From positions 1,178,001 through 1,242,000 of the forward strand of contig NZ_AP025472.1 of the NCBI RefSeq assembly GCF_024347395.1: DNA of 64,000 nucleotides. Reading direction: 5' to 3'. Position 1 is the first letter of the stretch, and each line of letters opens with the position of its first letter. A program made the position numbers and the translations under genes. The notes under the pieces are model-generated. The model did not search any database, was not told the origin of the DNA, and saw only the letters and a program-made list of their open reading frames with translations. This document shows, piece after piece, positions 43,572 through 52,298 of the stretch. The DNA is from Vibrio cortegadensis. Lineage in GTDB: Bacteria; Pseudomonadota; Gammaproteobacteria; Enterobacterales; Vibrionaceae.

Positions 43572-44366
43572 TCAAGCGTTTTGAAGTTGGGTACTATCAA
43601 TACTTTCAGTTGTACTTTCAATCTCGATTGGTTGGATTGTACCGTCTGATTTTATTTCAATTAATCCTAGATCTTTTGCAGCAATACCGATAGTTAGTGG
43701 CCCAGAAATGACCGAAAAAGCTAAGGCCGTTTTACCCATGAAATTCCAAAACCTTTTACCTACATCGCTTTTATTTCGCTCTTCAGCAATTTCTTTATGT
43801 AATAGCGCTTTTCCGAAAGTAGCCTCTACAATATCAATTATGTCTGTTGCACCGGTAATTACATACTCCTCAATAGAGATGCATATCCGGGCTATTTGAT
43901 CTGTTAAGTATTTTTTTAGCTTAGACTCGATGTTTGAAGCGTCGATTAACTTGAGGAGATCTAGAGCTTCATCTTTAATCTCATCCAACTGATCTTTGTT
44001 CAAAACTGCTTGTGGGCTTCTTGCACTGAGTAAGTCGGATGTCATTTCTAAATAGTTAATGACATGGGTATCAACATGGTTGATAAAGTTTCCCCATTGT
44101 TGGTCTAAAGGGCTTTTAGAAAACGCGGTTTCTAACCTCGGAATCCATGCTAGATATCGTTCAACTTTAACATTTTCAAGTTTTCCAAGCTCAGAAACGA
44201 TTTCATCAGCTAATGCCATAGTTTTACCAATGCGACCTAGCAGCATATGTGTACTTTTTGATTCCACATCTAAAATCTCACACCAGACCGCTTTACAAGT
44301 TTGATTAGTACCAAATTGCTTCCCATGCTCCAAAATGTTGAGTAACCGTTGTGCAGGGTTATTCAT
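43572..44366 (-). CDS. Cassette 27: unknown 264-residue protein, reverse orientation
   Basis: Not recognised. Mostly helical (SKSTHMLLGRIGKTMALADEIVSELGKL, then LDEIKDEALDLLKLIDASNIESKLKKYL), with one hydrophobic segment near residues 212-235 (FMGKTALAFSVISGPLTIGIAA) that could insert in the membrane. The C-terminal tail is Glu/Thr/Ser-rich. GGAG lies 7 bases before the ATG. A pore-forming or membrane effector is possible but unsupported. Confidence 0.7.
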   Translation of the reverse strand: MNNPAQRLLNILEHGKQFGTNQTCKAVWCEILDVESKSTHMLLGRIGKTMALADEIVSELGKLENVKVERYLAWIPRLETAFSKSPLDQQWGNFINHVDTHVINYLEMTSDLLSARSPQAVLNKDQLDEIKDEALDLLKLIDASNIESKLKKYLTDQIARICISIEEYVITGATDIIDIVEATFGKALLHKEIAEERNKSDVGKRFWNFMGKTALAFSVISGPLTIGIAAKDLGLIEIKSDGTIQPIEIESTTESIDSTQLQNA

Positions 44367-44430
44367 TTACATGCTCCAATATTGCCAAAGAATCAGTAAG
44401 TTGTAGTATATCATGCATTCTAAACGCACC

Positions 44431-44552
44431 TAACAAAGCATTTAAGACGGATTCCCAACGCTCGGCATTTTTGGTTTGCTTCAACGTTAGTGTTTACGGC
44501 ACAATACTTTAAGTTTAGTGATCAGCGTTGCTCACCACTTAATGCGGCGTTA
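44431..44552 (+). repeat. attC 27
   Basis: 122 bp, GCATT/AATGC arms. Cassette 27 ends pair as GGTGC/GCACC. Confidence 0.92.
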
Positions 44553-44578
44553 TATGTTGTTTCAGCATTGGAGAAATA

Positions 44579-44950
44579 ATGGAAGTTCTAATTGAGCAGG
44601 AAATCGCTCTACATCAGTATGAAATTAGGCAAGATCCAAATGAAGTAGCAAGGTTGCTTCATTCTAGCTTTAAAGAGGTTGGGCGTTCGGGGCGTAGTTT
44701 TGATTACTTTTCTATTATGAGAGTGATGCAAAGTGAAGAGCCTTCAAATGGTCACATTCACTCTCAAGATTTTGAGTGTATTTTGTTAGAACCTTCAGTT
44801 CAGTTACTTTTATACAAATCAGCATGGGTTTCAAATTTAGGTAAAGTTAGCGCGTTTTCTAAGCGTTCGTCGATCTGGGTCTTTACTGGTCAAGCCTGGC
44901 AAATGAAATATCATCAAGGGACTCCATGCGCAGAGTTTGAACTCATTTGA
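44579..44950 (+). CDS. Cassette 28: DUF4440/NTF2-like protein
   Basis: The 123-residue chain reads EIALHQYEIRQDPNEVARLLHSSFKEVGRSGRSFDYFSIM, then CILLEPSVQLLLYKSAWV and a Trp-rich end (WVFTGQAWQMKYHQGTPC). This is the DUF4440 type of NTF2-like proteins. Ligand unknown. TTGGAGAAA precedes the ATG. Confidence 0.85.
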   Translation: MEVLIEQEIALHQYEIRQDPNEVARLLHSSFKEVGRSGRSFDYFSIMRVMQSEEPSNGHIHSQDFECILLEPSVQLLLYKSAWVSNLGKVSAFSKRSSIWVFTGQAWQMKYHQGTPCAEFELI

Positions 44951-44993
44951 ACATTGTCTAGAGTTGAAAATTGTTGGTTATGCACCCTACATA

Positions 44994-45115
44994 TAACAAA
45001 GCATTTAAGAGGGATTCTCAACGCTTGGCATTTTTGTATCTACTTCAAATTTAGTGTTTACGGTACAATACTTTAGGTCGGGTGGAGGCGTTGTTCACCC
45101 CTTAATGCGGCGTTA
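44994..45115 (+). repeat. attC 28
   Basis: 122 bp, GCATT/AATGC arms. Cassette 28 ends pair as TATGT/ACATA. Confidence 0.92.
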
Positions 45116-45131
45116 TGTGCTTGGAGAAAGT

Positions 45132-45578
45132 ATGCAATATATCGAAGTCAAAAGTAGCGATATTCCACTAGATTTATTGCTTGAAGCTGATCCTTCTGAA
45201 GTTAACATCGCTTCATATTTATCTGATTCATGGTGCTTTGCTGCATCAGACCATGGGCAGATTTTAGCGGCTTGTATCGTTAAAGCGCAGACTCACTGCT
45301 TTGCTGAGATATTTAATGTATCAGTATCTCCAGAACTCCAAGGCCAAGGTATTGGCTCTAAGCTGCTAAAGTTCGTTCTATCTCAGTTACCAAGTAAGGG
45401 AATTAATCGTGTAGAACTTGGTACGGGTACATTTGGTTATCAACTGACTTATTATCAGCGTTTAGGCTTTCGAGTAGACTCAATTATCAAAGACCATTTT
45501 TTGTTAAACTACCTCGAGCCAATCTATGAAAATGGTATTCAACACAAAGACATGCTGAGATTGTACGTCAATGTTTAG
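45132..45578 (+). CDS. Cassette 29: GNAT-family acetyltransferase
   Basis: I start at ATG 45132 (MQYIEVKSSDIPLDLLLEADPSE), 6 bases after TTGGAGAA; the frame upstream is attC. In the 148 residues, EIFNVSVSPELQGQGIGSKLLKFVL holds the acetyl-CoA loop (QGQGIGSKLL), and LTYYQRLGFRVDSII is the closing block. Substrate unknown. Confidence 0.9.
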   Translation: MQYIEVKSSDIPLDLLLEADPSEVNIASYLSDSWCFAASDHGQILAACIVKAQTHCFAEIFNVSVSPELQGQGIGSKLLKFVLSQLPSKGINRVELGTGTFGYQLTYYQRLGFRVDSIIKDHFLLNYLEPIYENGIQHKDMLRLYVNV

Positions 45579-45586
45579 TACGCACA

Positions 45587-45709
45587 TAACAAGCAATTTA
45601 AGAGGGATTCACAACGCTTGGCACTTTTGCTTCTACTTCAGTTTTAGTGTTTATGGCACAATGCTTTAGGTTTGGGTGGAGGCGTTGTTCACCCCTTAAT
45701 TGGGCGTTA
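45587..45709 (+). repeat. attC 29
   Basis: 123 bp, CAATT/AATTG arms, TAACAAGC variant. Cassette 29 ends pair as TGTGC/GCACA. Confidence 0.92.
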
Positions 45710-46154
45710 TATTGCATAAAATTCAAAGGGTTAAATTATCCGTTTATCTTTGTTCTGCGTCCGAGCTACACACCTGTTCTTTTCGTGAAAAATGCCATCA
45801 AAATGATCATCGCACGTAGAAAGTGTGTCGGTTAATTAGCTGCAACGTCACGCAAGTCTCCTCGTTAGTAAGTTTTGCTGGCTTTAGTCCATTTTGCGCG
45901 GCTTCTTTATCGTGGGAACTTCATTGAAAGTTGTGGCTTCAGCGTACTTTGTTGTCAGGTTTCTCGCTCGAATTCTTTGTCATTCTGGCGAATCGAATGA
46001 CTCAAATTTGCCTAATTTCGCTTCTTAGCCAAGTGCGTGTTATTGTCTATGGTTGAGTTTCGAGCTATCCGTTTTACTTCTGAGTTCAAAGCAAGTAGAT
46101 TTGTAGTCAATTCAGCACCTTGGCGCTAAACTTGGCTCTGTCGTGCGGGCAATA
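45707..46154. repeat. Gene-less cassette family, copy F (cassette 30, 448 bp)
   Basis: One base shorter than most copies. Directly followed by copy G, so attC 30 is flanked on both sides by this family. Confidence 0.85.
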
Positions 46155-46276
46155 TAACAAAGCATTTAAGAGGGATTCTCAACGCTTGGCATTTTTGCAT
46201 CTACTTCAAATTTAGTGTTTACGGTACAATGCTTTAGGTGGGGTGGAGGCGTTGTTCACCCCTTAATGCGGCGTTA
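46155..46276 (+). repeat. attC 30
   Basis: 122 bp, GCATT/AATGC arms. Here GCAATATAAC and GTTATATTGC flank the site, so the extended stem exists even in the linear array. Confidence 0.92.
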
Positions 46277-46722
46277 TATTGCATAAGATTCAAAGGGTTA
46301 AATTATCCGTTTATCTTTGTTCTACGTTCGAGCTACACACCTGTTCGTTCCGTGAAAAATGCCATCAAAATGGCCATCGCACGTAGAATGTTTGTCGGTT
46401 AATTAGCTGCAACGTCACGCAAGTCTCCTCATTAGTAAGTTTTGCTGGCTCAAGTTCATTTTGCGCGGCTTCTTTTTCGTGGGGACTTCATTGAAAGTTG
46501 TGGCTTCAGCGCACTTTGTTGTCAGGTTTCTCGCTCGAATTCTTTGTCACTTTGGCTAATCGAACTTCTCTAATCTCAACTCATTTCGTTTCTTAGCCAA
46601 GTGCGTTTTATTGTCTATGATTGAACTCAGAACTATCCATTTTACTTCTGAGTTCAAAGCCAGTAGATTTGTAGCCAATTCAGCACCTTGGCGCTAAACT
46701 TGGCTCTGTCGTGCGGGCAATA
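46274..46722. repeat. Gene-less cassette family, copy G (cassette 31, 449 bp)
   Basis: Tandem with copy F but joined to a different attC class, so the two are not a simple recent tandem duplication. Confidence 0.85.
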
Positions 46723-46845
46723 TAACAAAGCGTTTAAGACGGACTCCCAACGCTTGGCGGCTTTAGTTCAAAGATATGCACCAGTGTTTATGGCATAATG
46801 TCTTGAGTGCAGTGGTAGCGTTGCTCGCCACTTAACGCGGCGTTA
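46723..46845 (+). repeat. attC 31
   Basis: 123 bp, GCGTT/AACGC arms. Confidence 0.92.
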
Positions 46846-46866
46846 TGAGCTAATAGGGAAATCAGC

Positions 46867-47247
46867 ATGAATTACGAAGAATTTAACCATTTTTGCGGCT
46901 CTTTTGCTGGAACGAGTCACGTCGTTCAATGGGGTAATTCCGATGTATGGAAGGTTGGTGGTAAAGTCTTTGCCATAGGTGGTTGGAGTGATGGTTCCCA
47001 AGCTGCATTCACGTTTAAAACCTCCAACTTAAACTTCGACTTTCTAAGTGATTGTGAAGGTTATAAACCGGCTCCATATTTTGCTAGTCGTGGAATGAAG
47101 TGGATACAGCAAGTTGAGACTTCAGGCAAATTAGACGATGACCTAAAGTACTATTTATCGGAATCATACCGAATTGTCGCGAGTGGTTTAAGTAAGCGTA
47201 AGCAACGAGAATTGGGCATAGATCATCTAGCTGAACCACGCTCATAA
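46867..47247 (+). CDS. Cassette 32: MmcQ/YjbR-family protein
   Basis: The 126-residue chain matches the CyaY-like MmcQ/YjbR fold: MNYEEFNHFCGSFAGTSHVVQWGNSDVWKVGGKVFAIGGW, then YKPAPYFASRGMKWIQQVE, and a helical end SYRIVASGLSKRKQRELG. Members bind DNA or small partners with unknown role. Start after TAGGGAA. Confidence 0.9.
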   Translation: MNYEEFNHFCGSFAGTSHVVQWGNSDVWKVGGKVFAIGGWSDGSQAAFTFKTSNLNFDFLSDCEGYKPAPYFASRGMKWIQQVETSGKLDDDLKYYLSESYRIVASGLSKRKQRELGIDHLAEPRS

Positions 47248-47366
47248 CAAAGCGTTTAAGACGGATTCCCAACGCTCGGCATTTTCGGCTTACTTTGGGT
47301 TAAGTGTTTATGTCACAATGGTTTAGGCAGGGTGGTTGGCGTTGCTCACCACTTAACGCGGCGTTA
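47245..47366 (+). repeat. attC 32
   Basis: 122 bp, GCGTT/AACGC arms; its TAA is the MmcQ gene stop. Cassette 32 ends pair as TGAGC/GCTCA. Confidence 0.92.
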
Positions 47367-47394
47367 GCTTACTGGAGTCAACAAGGGGATAGGT

Positions 47395-47427
47395 AGTAAA
47401 AAGTAAGCTACCCAAATAGTAGCTTAC
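47395..47427 (-). terminator. Terminator of the cassette 33 peptide gene
   Basis: On the minus strand the 9-bp perfect stem GTAAGCTAC/GTAGCTTAC is followed by TTTTTACTACC, 15 bases after the stop at 47442. Confidence 0.8.
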
Positions 47428-47441
47428 ACCAGTGATTCATC

Positions 47442-47570
47442 TTATTTATTCGACGACTTACTAGGTTTCAAGCCCGGTGTATTGCCCGGGGTGTTTTTAT
47501 TGTCACGTCGACGCTGATCGGGTTTTCCTGTCGACTTAGCAATTGGTTTTGGACCTGGTTTAAGTGCCAC
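47442..47570 (-). CDS. Cassette 33: 42-residue basic Pro/Gly/Lys-rich peptide, reverse orientation
   Basis: I choose GTG 47570, 8 bases after TAAGGA, instead of the longer frame from 47663. The peptide reads VALKPGPKPIAKSTGKPDQ and goes on with RRRDNKNTPGNTPGLKPSK; almost every residue is Lys, Arg, Pro, Gly, Ser, Thr or Asn. It has a clean ribosome site and its own terminator, so it is probably expressed. No family recognised. A disordered nucleic-acid-binding peptide is a guess. Confidence 0.6.
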   Translation of the reverse strand: MALKPGPKPIAKSTGKPDQRRRDNKNTPGNTPGLKPSKSSNK

Positions 47571-47736
47571 AATTGTATTCCTTATATGTGTAAGAGCAAA
47601 TCTCTCGTATGATAATATATTTGCTTTGATGCATATCATCAGTGATCTTAGCCGTATTTCCATGCAATATATGGGTTTGCTATCGTTCAGATGTTGGTCG
47701 TTGATAAGTTAGGGTGGATGCTGAGAATTTGTAAGC

Positions 47737-47858
47737 TAACAAAGCGTTTAAGACGGATTCCCAACGCTTGGCGCTCTCGGCTTTCTTTGAGTTAAGTGAT
47801 TATGTCACAATGGTTTAGGTAGGGCGGTTGGCGTTGCTCACCACTTAACGCGGCGTTA
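47737..47858 (+). repeat. attC 33
   Basis: 122 bp, GCGTT/AACGC arms. Cassette 33 ends pair as GCTTAC/GTAAGC. Confidence 0.92.
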
Positions 47859-48304
47859 TATTGCATAAGATTCAAAGGGTTAAATTATTCGTTTATCTTT
47901 GTTCTGCGTTCGAGCTACACACCTGTTCGTTTCGTGAAAGTTGCCATCAAAATGACCATCGCACGTAGAATGTTTGTCGGTTAATTAACTGCAACGTCAC
48001 GCAAGTCTCCTCGTTAGTAAGTTTTGCTGGCTCAAGTTCATTTTGCGCGGCTTCTTTTTCGTGGAAGCTAAATTGAAAATCGTGGCTTCAGCGCACTTTG
48101 CTGTCAGGTTTCTCGTTTGAATTCTTTGTCATTCTGGCTAACTAAACCATTCAAATTTTGCCTAGTTTCGTTTCTTAGCCAAGTGCGTTTTGTTGTCTAT
48201 GATTGAGTTTCGAACTATCCATTTTACTTCTGAGTTCAAAGCCAGTAGATTTGTAACTAATTCAGCACCTTGGCGCTAAAGTTGACTCTGTCGTGCGGGC
48301 AATA
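47856..48304. repeat. Gene-less cassette family, copy H (cassette 34, 449 bp)
   Basis: Same body and ends; carries AAGTTGACTCTG where others have AACTTGGCTCTG, and is joined to a CAATT-class attC. Confidence 0.85.
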
Positions 48305-48426
48305 TAACAAACAATTTAAGAGTGACTCCTAACGCTTAGCGATTTCACTCCGGTTTGAAATTTGTGTTTACGGTGCAATGGTTTAGTCTAGGTTTTATAG
48401 CGTTGTCGCACCTTAATTGGGCGTTA
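48305..48426 (+). repeat. attC 34
   Basis: 122 bp, CAATT/AATTG arms. Confidence 0.92.
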
Positions 48427-48503
48427 GAAGCTTCGATAAAACTTTGAATTATAGTAACTATTTATCTTATCTCGCTTAGTTCTAAATTTCGTTTCAATCA
48501 TAG

Positions 48504-48509
48504 TATAAT
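48504..48509 (+). promoter_or_regulatory. -10 box of the zinc-ribbon cassette, copy 2
   Basis: TATAAT, same position and flanks as in cassettes 14 and 49. Confidence 0.5.
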
Positions 48510-48542
48510 TGTTCGCATTAAGATGATTATGTGAAAGTTCAA

Positions 48543-48704
48543 ATGAGAAAAATTTATGTCACTGAAGGGGATTCATCCTCTAAAAAAGACAAATTGGCTT
48601 ATCCTAAACTGGTTTTGTGTGAAAAGTGTGTAGGCAAGTACGTTGTTATCAGCGAAGGCAAGCGAACTTATGATGCTTGCGTCAAATGTGGTTCTAGTGA
48701 ATAA
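48543..48704 (+). CDS. Cassette 35: 53-residue zinc-ribbon protein, copy 2 of 3
   Basis: MRKIYVTEGDSSSKKDKLAYPK, then CEKC and CVKC as in the copy at 34355. The coding part and the AT-rich leader are nearly unchanged, and the end of the cassette (AACGCTTC) is conserved too. Confidence 0.7.
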   Translation: MRKIYVTEGDSSSKKDKLAYPKLVLCEKCVGKYVVISEGKRTYDACVKCGSSE

Positions 48705-48762
48705 GTAATTACGTCTTTCGAACCCAAAATTCTAGGTTCTACATAACGGTTAAGAACGCTTC

Positions 48763-48884
48763 TAACAAACAATTTAAGAGTGACTCCTAACGCTTGCCGA
48801 TTTCACTTCGATTTGAAATTTGTGTTTACGGTGCAATGGTTTAGTTTGGGTGTTATAGCGTTGTCGCACCTTAATTGGGCGTTA
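48763..48884 (+). repeat. attC 35
   Basis: 122 bp, CAATT/AATTG arms. Cassette 35 ends pair as GAAGC/GCTTC. Confidence 0.92.
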
Positions 48885-48922
48885 TGAGGGCAAGGCAACT
48901 TATCGGTATCGTTAGAGGAAGT

Positions 48923-49225
48923 ATGAGCACAGTAGTTAAGTTTCTGATTATATACTTAGTTCCAGTAATTTCTTTTTCTGAGATTATTGGCTCATATATG
49001 TTGGTTTACGGTGAGAGTGTGGATCATCCTATTATAAGCCTTGTTTTACTGTTCGTGATATCAGGATTTCTCGTTTCTTCCTATCTCAGTGTAAAGCTAG
49101 TTTCTCAATTTTCAGGTGAGAAATTAATCTATTCAAGTATCTTTTTTACAATATTAGGTTGGCTGTTAGGGGGAGTTCCTGTAATTATTTGTCTTATGCT
49201 CTTTAAAGGTTTGTTCAACCCCTAA
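48923..49225 (+). CDS. Cassette 36: small membrane protein, 100 residues
   Basis: I start at ATG 48923 (MSTVVKFLIIYLVPVISF), after AGAGGAAG; an ATG at 48884 adds 13 residues but overlaps attC 35. Three TM helices (VKFLIIYLVPVISFSEIIGSYML, ISLVLLFVISGFLVSSYLSV, IYSSIFFTILGWLLGGVPVIICLML). No family recognised. Confidence 0.75.
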   Translation: MSTVVKFLIIYLVPVISFSEIIGSYMLVYGESVDHPIISLVLLFVISGFLVSSYLSVKLVSQFSGEKLIYSSIFFTILGWLLGGVPVIICLMLFKGLFNP

Positions 49226-49244
49226 ACGAACGATAGTGCCCACA

Positions 49245-49366
49245 TAACAAAGCGTTTAAGACAGATTCCCAACGCTCGGCATTCTCAGTTCAAGTAGAGT
49301 TTTGGTGTTTACGGTGCAATGGTTTAGGTTAGGTGGTAGCGTTGCTCACTACTTAACGCGGCGTTA
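49245..49366 (+). repeat. attC 36
   Basis: 122 bp, GCGTT/AACGC arms. Cassette 36 ends pair as TGAGGGCA/TGCCCACA with one mismatch. Confidence 0.92.
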
Positions 49367-49812
49367 TATTGCATAAGATTCAAAGGGTTAAATTACCCGT
49401 TTATCTTTGTTCTGCGTTCAAGCTACACACCTGTTCGTTCCGTGAAAAATGCCATCAAAATGACCATCGCACGTAGAAAGTTTGACTGTTAATTAGCTGC
49501 AACGTCACGCAAGTCTCCTCGTTAGTAAGTTTTGTTGGCTCTAGTTCATTTTGCGCGGTTTCTTTTTGGTGGGGATTTCATTGAAAATCGTGGCTTCAGC
49601 GCACTTTGCTGTCAGGTTACTCGCTCGAATTCTTTGCTATTCTGGCTCTTCGAATGACTCTAATTTCAGCTCATTTCGCTTCTTAGCCAAGTGCGTTTTA
49701 TTGTCTATGATTGAGTTTCGAACTATCCATTTTACTTCTGAGTTCAAAGCCAGTAGATTTGTAGTAAATTCAGCACCTTGGCGCTAAACTTGGCTCTGTC
49801 GTGCGGGCAATA
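49364..49812. repeat. Gene-less cassette family, copy I (cassette 37, fused to higBA)
   Basis: By eye identical to copy A for the whole 449 bp and on into the attC up to about 49848, where the match breaks. This copy has lost the right part of its attC. Confidence 0.85.
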
Positions 49813-49849
49813 TAACAAAGCGTTTAAGACGGACTCCCAACGCTTGGCG
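49813..49849 (+). repeat. attC 37, truncated
   Basis: Only the left arm (TAACAAAGCGTTTAAGACGG and the following CTCCCAACGCTTGGC) remains. It runs straight into the higBA promoter; no AACGCGGCGTTA right arm exists before 49925. The site cannot fold, so cassettes 37 and 38 can only move as one unit. Confidence 0.85.
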
Positions 49850-49871
49850 TCTTTAAATTTCGATACACATA

Positions 49872-49912
49872 TTGTGAACTTTTTTGTTTGTGCTATATTC
49901 ACATTAAGTGAA
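49872..49912 (+). promoter_or_regulatory. higBA promoter and operator
   Basis: TTGTGA (49872) and TATATT (49894) with 16 bases between. The palindrome TTCAC-ATTAA-GTGAA (49898-49912) overlaps the -10 and is a likely HigA operator. Confidence 0.65.
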
Positions 49913-49924
49913 CTAGAGGTAACT

Positions 49925-50236
49925 ATGCACGTAATTTCAAGAAAGCCATTCGCAGATGCGGCGAATAAATATCCAAATGATTCGCTTGCGATCGAGTCAC
50001 TTTATAAGACTCTGAAAAACAACAATTTCACAGATCCATTGGCAATGAAAAATGTTTTTCCTAGCCTAGATAACTTTAAGTACAAAGATAAGTGGTATGT
50101 GATTGATATTGGTGGCAACAATCTACGCCTAATGGCGTTTATAGAGTTTCGAGACAGCCGCATTTTTGTTAAGCATATTGTGCCTCATGATGAATACGAC
50201 AAACTGTGTAAGAAGTATGCAAAGGAGTCAAAATGA
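49925..50236 (+). CDS. higB: HigB-type mRNA interferase toxin
   Basis: I start at ATG 49925, 5 bases after AGAGG. The 103-residue chain MHVISRKPFADAANKYPNDSLAIESLYKTLKNN ... YVIDIGGNNLRLMAFIEFRDSRIFVKHIVPHDEYDKL is the HigB_toxin (RelE-superfamily) type, with the strand VKHIVPHDEYDK typical of this branch. Toxin gene first, antitoxin second is characteristic of hig. Overlaps higA by ATGA. Confidence 0.93.
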   Translation: MHVISRKPFADAANKYPNDSLAIESLYKTLKNNNFTDPLAMKNVFPSLDNFKYKDKWYVIDIGGNNLRLMAFIEFRDSRIFVKHIVPHDEYDKLCKKYAKESK

Positions 50237-50661
50237 AAAACTTTACTGAAGTGAAATCAACAGCTTTGGAACTGTTTTCAATGGCAAGTTTTTTGGGACA
50301 TATCTCAACAGAAGAAGAGTACCATCAAGCTTTAGAGCTAATGGAAGAGTTAATCGAAGAGTATGATTTATACAAACCGTTGATCGAAGTGTTATCTCAT
50401 TCAATCGAAATTTGGGAAGATGAAGCAGACGAATTTGCACAATTCAATGCTTCTATTAACAGTTTAGATAGCGGTGCCGCCACATTGAGAACATTGATGG
50501 ATCAGTATCAACTTAAAGCTGATGACCTAAAAGATGTAATAGGTGGTAAGAGCCTAGTATCAATGGTTTTAAATGGTTCAAGACAACTTACAAAAGATCA
50601 CATTCAAGCTATTTCTGATAAATTTAATGTGAGTCCGGCATTGTTCTTCACACGCGCCTAA
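50233..50661 (+). CDS. higA: HigA-type antitoxin (HTH)
   Basis: The 142-residue antitoxin has an N-terminal helical toxin-binding part (YHQALELMEELIEEYDLYKPLIEVLSHSIEIWED) and a C-terminal Cro/Xre helix-turn-helix (TLRTLMDQYQLKADDLKDVIGGKSLVSMVLNGSRQL). AAGGAG is just before the ATG at the end of higB. Confidence 0.92.
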   Translation: MKNFTEVKSTALELFSMASFLGHISTEEEYHQALELMEELIEEYDLYKPLIEVLSHSIEIWEDEADEFAQFNASINSLDSGAATLRTLMDQYQLKADDLKDVIGGKSLVSMVLNGSRQLTKDHIQAISDKFNVSPALFFTRA

Positions 50662-50780
50662 CAAACAATTTAAGAGTGACTCCTAACGCTTAGCGAGTTC
50701 ACTCCGGTTTGAAATTTGTGTTTACGGCACAATGGTTTAGTTTGGGTGTTATAGCGTTGTCGCACCTTAATTGGGCGTTA
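50659..50780 (+). repeat. attC 38
   Basis: 122 bp, CAATT/AATTG arms. Its left flank GCGCC does not pair with the start of copy I (TATTGC), as expected for a fusion. Confidence 0.92.
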
Positions 50781-50813
50781 TGTGTCTATCCGAGCAGTGC
50801 TTAAGGAAGTCGA

Positions 50814-51602
50814 ATGGAATTCAAATTACCGCCCGGATTATTCGGGCTCATTAAGAATTGGCTAGAAAAATTGATTTTTCTTCGGGCATATATCATTTCT
50901 CACAATGACTATGTTTCTCGTACATCAAAACTACACTTTAAAGAGCTAGCCGATGAGATTGACTATGATGTTAAACTAGCAAGTCGGTATATTTCAAACA
51001 ACGAAGTTCCGATGTCTAAGTTATATGTAAAGACAGGTAAAAATAACGTTTACAACCGTTTTTCTGGATATGTAAAGGCTTTCTCTGGGAATGTTTGCTA
51101 TCAAAATCCAATAGATCTTGAACTGTTCTCAGATGACCAAGTTGTTATAACTCACTTACCGTCAATACCTTTGAAGGACATAACCATCGATGACGATGGA
51201 ATTTATACTACATATAGCGAAGTTACATTATCTGGTGTTTTTTATGGTGAAGGTGGAGTAACTAAGGAAATCAGTGACACATTCGGTTTTCCAACTTATA
51301 CCGAGTTCCTAAATAGCACTTGGAGTAGAAAGTGGGACCACGTATGGAATTTAGACTTCCTAGAGTTCGAATTTGGTGAAATGAGGCATGCGCTTATTTA
51401 CACTTTGGCTGGACCATTTGCTTTTATGGTGCACTCGAATACATATGTAGGTTTTCGGGGAAAAGTAAAGAAACTATGGGATAAACTCGTTCTAAACGTA
51501 TTAGCCAATAAAAAAGCACTAAAGGTATATTGGTGGGTAACTATGCCACTTAGAGTTAGGCGTTGGCAAACACATAACAAACAATTTAAGAGTGATTCCT
51601 AA
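50814..51602 (+). CDS. Cassette 39: unknown 262-residue protein
   Basis: Not recognised. It starts MEFKLPPGLFGLIKNWLEKLIFLRAYIIS, possibly membrane-associated. The centre is beta-rich (NNVYNRFSGYVKAFSGNVCYQ, then VVITHLPSIPLKDITIDDDGIYTTYSEVTLSGVFYGEGG). The reading frame has no stop before the attC and ends inside it (tail THNKQFKSDS), so the attC encodes the last residues. Start after AAGGAAGTCGA. Confidence 0.65.
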   Translation: MEFKLPPGLFGLIKNWLEKLIFLRAYIISHNDYVSRTSKLHFKELADEIDYDVKLASRYISNNEVPMSKLYVKTGKNNVYNRFSGYVKAFSGNVCYQNPIDLELFSDDQVVITHLPSIPLKDITIDDDGIYTTYSEVTLSGVFYGEGGVTKEISDTFGFPTYTEFLNSTWSRKWDHVWNLDFLEFEFGEMRHALIYTLAGPFAFMVHSNTYVGFRGKVKKLWDKLVLNVLANKKALKVYWWVTMPLRVRRWQTHNKQFKSDS

Positions 51603-51695
51603 CGCTTGGGACTTTTGGTTCTAATTTGAGTACAGTGTTTACGGTGGTTTGGTTGAGTTTCGTGGTAGCGTTACTCACACCTTAATTGGGCGTTA
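51575..51695 (+). repeat. attC 39
   Basis: 121 bp, CAATT/AATTG arms. Contains the stop codon of the preceding gene. Cassette 39 ends pair as TGTGT/ACACA. Confidence 0.9.
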
Positions 51696-52141
51696 TATTG
51701 CATAAGATTCAAAGGGTTAAATTATCCGTTTATCTTTGTTCTGAGTTCTAGCTACACACCTGTTCGTTTCGTGAAAGTTGCCATCAAAATGACCATCGCA
51801 CGTAGAAAGTGCATCGGTTAATTAGCTGCAACGTCACGCAAGTCTCCTCGTTAGTAAGTTTCGCTGGCTCAAGTTCATTTTGCGCGGCTTCTTTTTCGTG
51901 GATGCTAACTTGAAAATCGTGGTTTCAGTGCACTTTGCCGTCAAGTTTCTCGCTCGAATTCTTTGTCACTTTGGCTAATCGAACTTCTCCAATCTCAACT
52001 CATTTCGTTTCTTAGCCAAGTGCGTTTTATTGTCTATGATTGAGTTTCGAACTATCCATTTTACTTCTGAGTTCAAAGCCAGTAGATTTGTAACTAATTC
52101 AGCATCTTGGCGCTAAACTTGGCTCTGTCGTGCGGGCAATA
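51693..52141. repeat. Gene-less cassette family, copy J (cassette 40, 449 bp)
   Basis: Same body and ends; the middle (CACTTTGGCTAATCGAACTTC) matches copy G rather than its neighbours. Confidence 0.85.
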
Positions 52142-52263
52142 TAACAAAGCATTTAAGAGGGATTCTCAACGCTTGGCATTTTTGCATCTACTTCAAATTT
52201 AGTGTTTACGGTACAATGGTTTAGGTTGGGTGGAGGCGTTGTTCACCCCTTAATGCGGCGTTA
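52142..52263 (+). repeat. attC 40
   Basis: 122 bp, GCATT/AATGC arms. Confidence 0.92.
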
Positions 52264-52298
52264 GCTTGCATGTCGCAATTATTCAGTTTTGGTGATTT

